A program made the position numbers and the translations under genes. A stretch of DNA of 64,000 bases, from the NCBI GenBank assembly GCA_017506865.1, contig JAFCMP010000180.1, positions 1 through 64,000 of the forward strand. Direction: 5' to 3'. Source of the stretch: Tribonema minus (lineage: Eukaryota; Sar; Xanthophyceae; Tribonematales; Tribonemataceae). Positions 44,851-56,600 of the stretch are shown here, one piece after another. The first letter of the stretch is position 1, and the number at the start of each line of letters is the position of its first letter. A model generated the notes under the pieces. It saw only the letters and a list, made by a program, of their open reading frames with translations. It had not been told where the DNA came from and ran no database searches.

Positions 44851-46215
44851 GCGCGGCAGCGGCGCGGCGGATGTACAAAGGGGTGGAGGAGGGGGAGGGG
44901 GGGGGGTCTCACACGGCTTAGGCGGAAGCATTCAATCACAGCACACGCGCGCGCAATGCGGCACTCACGGAGCACTAAGGCTTTGCGCTCGTTGTTGTGC
45001 TGCGTGTGTCGCTGCATGGTGCCTGCTATGCATTCGGTCGTGTCGCCGCGGCATGCGGTTCTTCTGCTGTGCTGCGCCTTGAGCGTGTCTGTACTTCAAG
45101 TACTTGTATATGGATCTCAGCAAGTGACCTGTGTGCGCATGTCACGGCATTGCCCTCGTGTACAGACGACGCGATATGCAAGCAAAGTCTCCTCGCGAGT
45201 GAAATGGCATGGCAGTAAATGCCCATCTGGCTGCGTAGGATGATGCCATACCAAAATCATATGGTGTGCTTCATCCACACCACATGACACAAGAAGGTAT
45301 GCAGACACGACCGGATGCTGCTTGGCAAACAGCTGGAGGTACAGAAGCACGTGTTGCAGCATGGGGACGTGACCAGTGATCGACTAGGTAGTGCATTGGC
45401 CACGGTTTTCCTTGACGTGAGCATCAGAACGTGTTGGCACATGTTGATGCAGGCGCAAGGCATTGCCAGCAAGCAAGGATGGTGATACATTGCACAGGGA
45501 GGCGTTGATGCTCAGCGTGATCTGTCTCTGTTGGGATGTCAAAGCAGCAACAACCATTGGCATCGCCCAGTCACCTCTTACGGCAACCCATGCCATTGTG
45601 AACAGCCGGCGGTGCTCACATCATCATTGTGGACAGGCTAGGGAGGCCGTCTGCCAGAGTGTGTGCTTTGGAGTATGCATACAGCCTTGGCATGTGTGCG
45701 GTCATCAACATCATTCAGTGGCATCACAGTTACGATTGAATGTTGCCAAAGAATCAGGGCAACCCTGTAATGTCATGCGCTGCCAGGGTCTCTGAGGCCG
45801 ACCCCTAGGTGGACACAAACAATTAGAGTCAGAATGGATCATCAAGGGTTTGCTCGCAGCAGCGATGGCAATCTTGCCAGCTATGCATCACCAAAATTGT
45901 CAGCGTTGTTTTTGACACTCGCTTCTTGCTCTTTCCCAAGAACATGATTGGTGATTGCTGCGCTCCCACAAACGTCTGAAGCAACACAATGAATTCGGAA
46001 TTCAAACTCATGAGTGCTTCGATTCGCAGGTGCAGCCTGTGCCAGGCACCAGTTGCAGAAGAAGAATGGTACAAATGAGGTATGAGAACACTAACAACGT
46101 TCCCACTCGGGGCGCCTTGAGCGCCAGGCTCGGCGTTGCCATGCCGGTCTGCATTCACGGTTGCAGTACAAACATTGCTTTGTACAGGGAAGGGCTGCGC
46201 AGTCTTGCAGCTGCG
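44851..46215. other. Convergent intergenic region with a possible decayed coding relic
   Basis: Lies between the 3' ends of CSN8 and the kinesin. On the minus strand, 45117-45596 is open over about 160 codons with one TAG and reads like a real but unidentified protein (VVSAYLLVSCGVDEAHH, TQPDGHLLPCHFTREE). Another open piece is at 45829-46158. They may be one broken gene or mobile-element remains. Confidence 0.35.
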
Positions 46216-47662
46216 TCAGCTGCCCCAGCTCCGCATCGGCGGCGCGTACGACAAGGCGCCATCCACATGGGCGGCGGTGCCGCTGCTGGCGGCAGCAGCG
46301 GCGCTCGCGCTGTTCTGCAGCGCCCTCTGCGCCGCCTCCAGCCTCAGCCTCACCGCATCCGCTCTCATGTCTCTGCCTACGCCTACAGCGGCGCCGCCAG
46401 CGCAGCCTCCGCCGCCGCCCCAATCCAGTGAGCGCGCAAGCAGCGGCACAGCGCCACGATCGCCATCGCTGCCAGCTGCGGCACCGGAGGTGTGTTGCTC
46501 TGGCTGCGGCGAGCCAGGCGCGCTACGCGCAGCAGCATACCACTGCAGCGGTGGTGGCGGCGGCACGAAAGCCGCATCAGGACCGGTCGTGCTAGACGGA
46601 GAGTACGGTCCCGGCGAATGCTGGGAGTTCGCTGGCCCCGGCGTCAGTCGGTCCGCTGCAGTGGGCGGCGGCGGGACGCCGCCGCCGACATAATCACCGC
46701 CGCCATTCGCACTGTCGCCATGTGACGGCTGCGGCGGCGTGCGTGGCGCGTGCCGCAGGCTCATATCCGACGGCTTGCAGCGCTCCGCTTCCGCAGGCCA
46801 GTGCCGCTGCTGCTGCCGCGCGCCGCCCAGGCTGCGCGCGCTCGCCGCTGGCGGCGGCAGCGGCGGCGGCGGCGGCCAGTCGCCGCGCTCGTACGTCGGC
46901 GGCGCGCTCCGGCGCAGCTGCATGTGCGCGTCCGCAGCGGCAGCGGGCTGCGGCGGTGCCGCCGCTGCCGTGCGAGCGAGCGCTGCTGCGGACTGTGCAC
47001 GTATGGCGTTCATCTGCGCCACCAGCGCTGCAGTGGACGCAGACACACTTAATGTCGCCGCTGCCGCGACCGCCGGCGCCGCTGCTGCTGCACAGGCATG
47101 CCTGTCTGCTGCTGCTGCTGCTGCTGACCGCCGTGACGCAGCAGCATTTGCGGCGGGGCTGCAGTGCGCGCAGCGTGGTGGCGGTGGAGGGTCCGGTTCC
47201 TGTGACAGCGGAGGAGCGTCAAGTGGCAGTCGATTGCACGGGGCTGAGAGATTTGCAGTTGAAGTTTCACACATGCAACTTGGCAGTGGAGTGACCTCCG
47301 TGCATCACTTCTGCTAATTTGCCTGCGCGCCTAACTGTTTTGAGCTTCAAGCATGCGCATCAACTGATGAACCTCGCAGTATGTGGTAGCGCACAGCGCT
47401 GCTCGCGGCGGTGCACGTGACTGGGATCGCTCCACGTCAAGCGCGGAGATGACCGGCACAGGGACTTGACGTTCCAGTCGCCTAGCATTCTACAACTGAG
47501 GCAAGCATGGCATACCAGAGCTGCAGAACCAGCACGGCGATCTTCACCTGGTATTGCGTCCATACGCCCCCCGCCCCCTGCCCCCGCGCCTCGTCGCTGC
47601 CATCCGCAGCGGATGCTGCGTGTGGCTCCGCCGTGCGGAGCCCTGCCTCGTCATTGTCGAAG

Positions 47663-47695
<33 letters not shown>

Positions 47696-50600
47696 GGCGG
47701 CGGCGGCTCTCCAGTGCCCTGCAGTAAATGCGGCAGCAGGCCAGGCGCGCCTGCCGAAGCGTGTCGATCGTGGCCGAAGCGACCTTGCTCCCCCTCCTGC
47801 GATCGGCGCAGCCTGTGCGCCAATGCAACGTATGGCGGAGGCATAGTTGGGCTGTGGTGAGGCTTTGGGAGCGCATGCGGGAAAGTACATGGTGCGCAGC
47901 GCAAAGCACTGCAGGCACGCATTGTGAGCGTGCCAGGGCATATGCTGGAACGAGGAACTTGACTGCGGAGAACATACCGTTTGGCGGAGCGACGCATGTT
48001 TCTGTGGCGTTGGTTGCTGTCTTGACTCTGCCGGTATCTTCACAAAAGCGCGGCGGCTGTGAGCCTGCGACTGGTGCCGAATGCAGCGAATCATCTCGGC
48101 ATACGTGGTGGAAGTGCCACCGTCACAGTTGCACGTGTGCTGGGGTCCAACACATGCTGACGCTTCGATTAGCACCGAACCTTAACCATAACCTGCACCA
48201 TGGTGCCTGCAGCAGTGATGCAATGCGACAGCACTGGCACCATCACCATCACCGGCGCTGACAGCAAGCAGCAACGCTGAATCAGGGCCGCCATAGGCGA
48301 AGCTGGTGGCGCCAACCGGCGACAACACAATCCTTACTCCGACGCTCACAGACAACCCCGCCACCGCAGGCGCTTATCGCTGCAAGCGTTGACAGCCCAT
48401 GACCGAAAGAAAATGCCCACACCGCACGTGGACTCAGAAGGAGCTCACCCACAGCAGCACAAATGAACTGCATGTAACTGTCGTGTAACTGCCAATGGGG
48501 TACCGACCTGGCCACGACCTCGTCGCGCTCCAGCTGCAGCTGCTCCACCTGCTCGCGCAGCTGCTGCACGGCGGCGCCGCCCCCCTGCGCGCACGGCCAC
48601 CGCAACGGCAACAGCTTCGTGCATGAGGAAGGGGCGCTCAGTGAAGCTTGCGTTCTCGTGCACAATGTTCAGCAGCAGGGACACATTGTACTCAGGGTCA
48701 GCATACTGCGGTCCCAGGCCCATGCAGGCCTGGCGTCTGCAGCACCTGACAGCAGAACTGCTGAAGCGAGCTGGCGGCATCGGAACCTCAACCACTCCGC
48801 TCGGTGCGCGTCCAACTGCCAGCCTCTACGACAACGAGGCCCTGACTCCGGTCCCCACGCATAAGCGCGCGGCCTTCAACACTAGCGCAGTCCTACACGA
48901 TGCAGCTCGCTGCAATCTGATTGCCAGCGTATGCGCCGCCGCTGCCGCCTTGCCGCGCAGACGCAATGCGGGCAGCACACGCGCGCACCTGCGGCGCCAG
49001 CTCCGGGTTCTTGCGCAGCAGCTCGTTGTGCGCAAACTCCCAGTCGACGACGGCGCCGCCGCCGCCGCCGCCGCCGCGCCACCGCGCGTGCTCGAACCGC
49101 AGCACGTGGTGCCGCCCGAAGAAGACGCGCGCGTGGTGCGTCAGCAGCACCGGCCGCCGTCGCCGCTGCTGCTGCTGCTGTGGATCAATTTCGTCGTCGT
49201 GCGGCAGCGCTGCTGCTGCCGCGGCGGGAGCGGCGGCGCCGCGCGACATGAGCGTGCCGTTGACGTACACGGCGGCGCCGTCCAGCGGCAGCAGCGTCAC
49301 GAGGCCGCCCGGCGCGTGCGTGACGAGCGCGTGCCGCGGCAGCACGTCGTCCGCGCTGCGGCGGCGGCGGCAGCGCGGGGGCACGTGGGCACGGCGGCAG
49401 CGCGCGTCAGCACATGGGGTGTCGGGGGGGTTGGGGGGGGGGGGGGGGCATGTCTGCAATGCTGGGGATTGGCAGTGCCTGTGTCACAGCAGGGGAGTCA
49501 GTAAATTATCATGGACTAAACTGTCTGCGTATCATGTCGTCACCCAACGAGCCGCACAACCGTGCCCTGCATGTTCCGTCACGCTATGAGCCGCATGGGC
49601 GCATTCGCTGTTCTGCGCAAAAATGAAATGCTGTCGCCTTCTGCTGCCCGCCACCGCCACAGAAAAGCAAAAAATTCAATCATGAATCATTATCACTAAA
49701 GTGAACAATGCGTAAATACTTACCAGAGCTGGACGTTGGCGTCCTGAGCGCTGCCCACGACCGCCGCAGGAAGCGTGAGCAAATGCATGAATCATGAACT
49801 CAGTATTGTTATAGTAACCAATGCGTGAATACTTGCGTGAATGGATAACTTCAGTCATGAGTCAGAATCATCAACAAGTGAATGATGTGTGAATACTCAC
49901 CAGAGCTGGATGTCGGCGTCCTGAGCGCTGCCGACCACCGCCGCGCCCTCCGCGAGCGCGTACACGAGGCACTCGCTGAACAGCGGGTCCTGGTTCAGAT
50001 TGACGAGCCGCGGGAGTGTCGCATCGGTGTTGTAACCGCCGTAACCGCCGAAACCGCCAGCAGCGTCATCGTCAGCGGCGGCAACTGAGCGCTGCGGCGC
50101 GGCGGCGGCGCGCGCAGCCGCCTCCTCGGAGGAGCGCGCCACCGCTGCGGCGTCGTGGACGACGGCGGCGACGGTGGTGCGCAGCGCCTGCGGCGGCGCG
50201 GCGGCTACCGAGCACTGCAGCAGCTGCTGTATGCGCGCCTCCTTCTCCAGGACCTGCTCGGGGGGGGGGGCGGTGTGTGTGGGGGGGGGGGCGTCAGGGG
50301 GGTTTGGTGTGACTGATGCAAATGCGGGTGTAGCGGCGGCGTGCTGTAGCGGTAGCTGGGCATTCCAGCAGCTGCTGCTCCATCATTCTCCGCTACGCGA
50401 GCTTTGAGGTCAGCGCGTGGCGGCACACAGGGGGTCTATCACCGAGATCAATCGTGCGAAGTGAGAGTCGTATCGATGGGTGAGGTGCAGTGTGGCACGC
50501 CTTGTGCACGATGTCTGCCGGCCGAGCACGCATCTGGGCCCATCACGCAGCACGTGATGCCGCTGTGTACCCACAGCAGCAGTCCAACACTCTCCTGCTA

Positions 50601-53600
50601 TAGAAACTTCACTCACAAGCGTCTGCAGCCGCTGCAGCTCCTCCTCCATGGACGGATCCAACACATATACAACAGAGCGTCCGCTGCCGCTGCCGCCGCC
50701 GCCGCCGCCGCTGCCGCTGCCGAGCCCCCAGTCGGCGTCGCGCGCCGCGGGACCCTCCCGTGCCTCCGCCAGCTTCCGCCGCAGGTGCTCGACCTCCGCC
50801 ATGAGCTGCTGCACCATGGGGTCGCCGCTGCCGACCCTGGCTTGCTGCAGTTGCGGGGCGCGAACGGAAGGGGGGGGGGGCACCTGTGCTGAGCGCTGTT
50901 GCAGGCGGCGAAGTGCGCGGCGGTGAAGTGCGCGGCGCGCGTAGGCAGCAGGCATGCCGCGCGTGTCACGAGAGCGATCGCGCCTCCTCGCGTGCGCTGC
51001 AGACGTCCCGTCGACGCCTGCCGCCGCTGCCAGAGCGAGAGAAGCGGCGGCCCGAAGCATGCACTCCGTGAAGGCGCCGCGTGCACAGACGACCCTGGCC
51101 CTCCGGGCAAATCACAAGCGTGGCCGCACAGCGCAACGCGCCGTGCCATCTACAACTTGCAGTTGTTCCGGGACTGCGTGTGCGCGCGCGCCCCCTCACC
51201 TCATTCACACGCGCGTGCGTGCGCACTGCCTTGGCGCGCTCCGCGTACTTGAGCGTGCTCAGCGTCTCCTCAAAATGCGCCGCCGCAGGCGAGACGCACG
51301 CGAGCACGACCGTGCGCGCGTTGCCGCCGAGGCTCTCGCGCAGCAGCCGCGTCAGCGCGCTGTTGCGGTACGGCACGAACGCCGCCGCCGCCGCCGCGGC
51401 GCCGCCGCCGGCCGACGGCGTCAGCGGCGGCTGAGCCGCGCTGCCGCCCTTGCGCTGCGCCTCGCTCAGGGCCTGGGACGCGGATGAGAATTGCGCAGAC
51501 GCGTTTGATGCGTGCGTTACAGCCAGGGTTGGGGGGGGGTGATGCGCAATGAAATCAGCAGGCAAGTGGCGCACGTGGCAGCGGCGCGGCAGCCGCAAGA
51601 GCTGCGCGAACATGAGCGCCTGTTGCTGCGCGCGCCCACTGCAGCGGTTGCGCACGGCCTGTCGCAACGTAACGAGCGGTTGCCTACCAGCCTTGTTACT
51701 GTATGCCGCCTAACGTGGGCATGGAGGTGACCACAGCGGCAAAAGACCGACGTCAGTCGTGTGCTGCCAGAAGCGAATGCACCACGGCCCCTGTCCGCTG
51801 GCAAGTGCCTGCCGTAATCGCCCCGGGCAACGTGACGGCAGCGCCATACAACCGCCATCAGGCCACAGGACTGAGGACTGCTGCTTGGCGGGCGCACATA
51901 CCAATGCCACGAACGACAACCGCCCCGGTGCTCTCACACACACAAATCTCCCTGCTGGTCACTGTGATGAATGATGCGCCTGCGATGCCGACTGAAGCAG
52001 GTACGCGAATGCTGTACATACAGTGAAAACGCGGGCACTCATGCATACATACCTTGATGCGGCTGCAGTTGGTGCTGGGGGCACGCCGCGGGCACGCACC
52101 CCAACCCTCAAACTTGAAGTAAGACCTCACCATGCTCTACGCCTGCATACACAACTCACTGCCAGGTCACAGCACTGAGCACAATCGCTTGGCGGCAGGT
52201 GCACGCCGCGAGCGACCGCAACTGCCGACGCGCACCCAGCGTCCGTACAAGGCTTCCTGTCCTTCACTGCGAGGAACGACGCACGTGCGATGTCAATTGA
52301 AGCAGTTTCGTGAGTGTTGGATATACAATCATACCTTCATGCGGTTGCAGCTGGTGCTGGGGCAGCCGCGCGCCTCAAACCTCAAACTTCAAGTAAAACT
52401 TCAACTCGCTCCACGCCTACACACGTAGAGCTCGTGCGACCCACCTTGATGACATCGCTCAGCGCGGCCAGGGAGCGGTTGATGCTGCCCGCCTCGCGCA
52501 GCCGCAGGCCCGCCGCGCCCGTGTTGCCCACGCGCTCCGACCCCGCGAGGTCCACCAGGTTCAGCCGCGAGACCTGGCGCCACGCGGACATGCAGCGCGG
52601 GCACGGGAGTCAACTTGTGGAACTTGATGTCACGCAGCGGCGGCGCGGCGGCGGCGCGCGCGGCGGCGCACGCGATGCAGAGTGCTGCCCAGCAATCGAG
52701 GCTCGCAGCGACATCGAGCCTCTGCACTGCAACCGTCACCGTAAACCTAAGCGCGTCTCCGACCCTTCGAGGTCCACCAGGTTCAGCCGCGAGACCTGGT
52801 ACAGCACCGAGTGGACGCGCAACGCAGCACGGGAGTGAATGCGTTGCGCGGCGGCGACGCGTGCAGCGCCGCCCAGCTATCGAAGCCCGCGGCGAGACCA
52901 AGCCTCCGCACTGCAGCCCTAACCCTAACCTATGCGCGGCTGCCTCCTCCACACGGCGAGCCAGCACCGGGGCGAGACCTGCCGCCACGCGGACACGCAG
53001 AGCGGCACGGGAGCAAACGCTTGTTGCGTGCCGGCGCGCCGCAGTGCTGCGCTGCAGAGAGCAGGCTGCGGGAGGTCGAGCGCTGACTCGTGGCCGCACT
53101 CGTGCTGCGTGGGGAGGGAATTGCTGCTGCCAGCGGCATCGAAAACCTGCGCCCGTGCGCGCGCGCCGGGGTGCGCTGTGCAGCCATTGATGCCGTTGGG
53201 ACGAGCGTTGGGGTTGCGAGCATGCTTCCAATGCCCTGAGGCAGTGACGGCGCCGCCTCGCAGGCACCGACCCGAGGCGGCCGCCCCACGCCCGGCGCTC
53301 GCAACGGCGCATGCGCCGGCTTAGGGTTAGTTTCAAGACACCGAGCGGCCGCACCGCAGCGCCATCACGCGCTGGCGAACACAGCGTCGCGTCGCGTAGA
53401 GGCGGTGCTCTTTGATGGGCGGACCGAGAGGCGGCGCTGGTTCTTGCTCAGCCGGCAGCGCCGCAGTGCGCGTCACGCAGGCACATGGTGTACGGTCGGA
53501 CGACTGTCGGCGGATAGGCACTAAAGTTAGGTGAACGTAACCCCGAAGCATCACCACCGCCGTCGCCTCCACAGCGGCTCGCAGACTGCTGCTGCCGGTC

Positions 53601-56600
53601 CGCCGTTGTGCATCGCGTGCAACCAGTCGACGCGATGACGCATCACGACACGACGCATGCGTTCTGGTCCCTGCCCTAACCTTACCCCCAGTGCTCAACC
53701 ACCACCCTCTGCTGCCTTCATTAGCCGCTGCTCCGAACGGCGTCACCGAGGAGCACATGAATCACAGCAAAAATGGGTGCGGCACTGCTCGCCTTCTCAT
53801 GCACGGGCCCGCTGGCCGCGCCGCCGCCGCGCTGCTGCCGGAACGTCACTGTGAAGATGGCGTGGCTGCGAGAGCTGTAGGCGTTCGCGTTGGTGGTCGC
53901 AACCGTGCGCGCCTGCGCTCCGAACGCGATCAGCCGAGCGATCTGCTCCAGCGATGTAGGGGGCGTGGGACGCAGGGGTTGGGGGCAAGGTCGGTGAGTC
54001 ACCACTGCCAATTTATGAAACTTCAACATGAACGTTGGCAACACAAACGTAAGCGTAGGTGGTCGCGACCGTGCGCGCCCGAACTCCAAACGCAATCAGC
54101 CGCGCGATCTGCACCAGCGATGTAGGGGGCGTGGGACGAGGGGCGTGGGACGGGGGCAGGGTTAATGACCCACCAATGGTGATTTATACAACAACTTAAG
54201 AACGAATGCTGGCAGCGCAAACGTAAATGTTGGTGGTTGCGGCCGTGCGCGCCTGCGCGCCGAACGCGATCAGCCACACGGTCTGCGCCAGCGGTGTGGG
54301 GGGCGTGCGACTGGGGGGGGAGGGGGGGGCAAGGTTGGTGAGTCACAACTGCCAGTTTTTGAAACCTCAACATGCACGCTGGCAGCACGAACGTGAACCG
54401 TTTGTGGTCGCAAGCAGTGGTGCGCGCTTGTGCGCCGATCACGATCAGCCGCGCGATCTGCACCGGCAGTGCGGGGGATGGCGGGGACGCGGGTGGGGTG
54501 GGGTGACTCACTGCTGGCAGCAATGTGGTGACCTCAAACATCGATGCTGGCAGCAAGCATGAGCGGCAGCGCGAGGCGCAGGCTGCTGCAGCCGAGACGG
54601 GTGCGGTGCACGTCCGTGCCGCCGTGCGCACGGCGCGCAGTCAGAAGCACCATGTGGATGTTCGCCGCAGCGTCCAGACACAGGAGCTTACCTCAACTTC
54701 AACCGCCAACCTCCAAGAACTGACCGGCGACCAACATGCGGCCGAGCGCAGACCATCGTGCCTGTAACACATCCACGCATACCTCGGAGCATACAAAAAA
54801 CTGCTGAAGTGGGTCCGCGCGTCACTCCACCTTCACCCTTACCTAACCCTAACCCTGGCCGAGGTGCCCCGCGCCAACCAGCTGCGCCAACGAAGCCGCT
54901 GCGACGGAGCACTTACTTCGCCAATCATCGGTTGCTTTACTGGAAATGTTTGGCCACAATCACGAGCGCACAGGCAACACTCACCACATCATCAGATGTG
55001 TTACCGTACCTCGATGGAATAGGTGATGTAGGGTTGCGGTTAGGTCTAAGGCGTGGGTTAGGGGTAGGTATAGAAGTACACTGTGTACCTCATCGTAGCT
55101 GGTGACGGACACCACGGCGAGGCCTTCGACGTACGCTCCGTACGCGAGGTCCTCGCGCACAGGCAACAACCACCACATCATTGAATGTATTACCTCCTCC
55201 TCCTTCAAATGTCCTGCCAAATTGTGGGCGCACAGGCAACAATCACCACATCGTTTTAAATGTGTCACCTCATCGTAGCTGGTGACGGACACCACGGCGA
55301 GGCCTTCGACATACGCTCCGTATGCAGGGTCTTCGCGCACGCGCAGCGTTGGCGGCGCGCGCCCCGGCGCCGCCTGCGGCCCGAACAGGTCCCTGACCTG
55401 CTCATTGTAGATTTCGAGGTAGCTCACCTGCTCCGCCGCGAGCGCAGGGAACGGAGGGGGGGGGGGCTGAGTGTTTGTAAATGAAATGAAAGGGGGGTGA
55501 GCATGGAGCGTCGGCCCATTACTTCTATTTGATGAGGGTGAGCAGGGCGGTCAGGTGGGGCACCTGCACTCGGGGGCGGCGCGCGCGCAAGGGGGCAGCG
55601 GCAGCACTCGCGGATCCTTCTGCGCCAGCGTGCTCTGCAGCAGCGCGCTCTCGCACACAGCTCTTGCTGCAGCGCTCAGATGCTGCCAGTTCCGCGGAAG
55701 GTACGCTCCACGGTGGGTGGGGCAAACACGGAGCAATGAGAGGGAGGGCGGGGCGCACGGGAGCCCCAGCGTCAGCGCTCGGCGGGGCGGCGGGGCGAGC
55801 GCTGAGGCGCTCCGGGCAGCGGCGAGCAGCGGGCATGGAGCATCACCATCAGCGTCCGCTGCTGCTGCAGGCCAAGGTGATGTGGGCATCCCGCCCGCGG
55901 CACACGGACACACTTGGGACTGTAGTGTGCGCATCAGCTCGAATCATGGGGAGATGGCCTGCGCGACGCGCAGCCGCGCGGCGGAGCGCGCCAGCGCGGC
56001 GGAGCGCGCCAGCGCAGCGGTGCAGGCGGCGCTGCCAGCAGGTGGAGGGGGGGGGCGGGGGCAGGCAGCAGGTGCGGAGCGCTGGGCGGACGGCGGCACA
56101 TGCTGAGCACTGACGGCCGTGCATGCTGGGCACTGACATGGCAGCTGTGCGTGTTCCAGTTGAGCGCTGCCTCGCACGCGGACGCCGTGGCGACGTGCAC
56201 AACTGCAGCACCCGCGCATCGTGCCGCCTGGGAGCGCTTCGACGCCATCGACGCGGAGGGTTCGCAGGCTTGCGTTCGAAGAGCCGCAGCCTGCCCCAAT
56301 GCTGATGCAGCAGCACGCCGGCGGGCGGTGCGCGACCGCAGTTCGCTGCCCAGAGCGTGGCTTTCCAGCTTGAAGCTAAACTGCGTGCCGTACCACATGA
56401 CGTGATAGCGGAGGCGCCGCGAGGTCGCGCACGGGGTCCCGACCCCCAGCTGCGACGGCAAGGACGGCTGGAGGCTCGCGAGAACTGTGACACCTGCTGT
56501 GATACCAAAATACATACAATCACCCCCCACACACATGCCCATGCAGCAGGCCCCAGAAGCATTCCATTTGGCTACGCCTACGCCACGCGTGCATTTTGGC

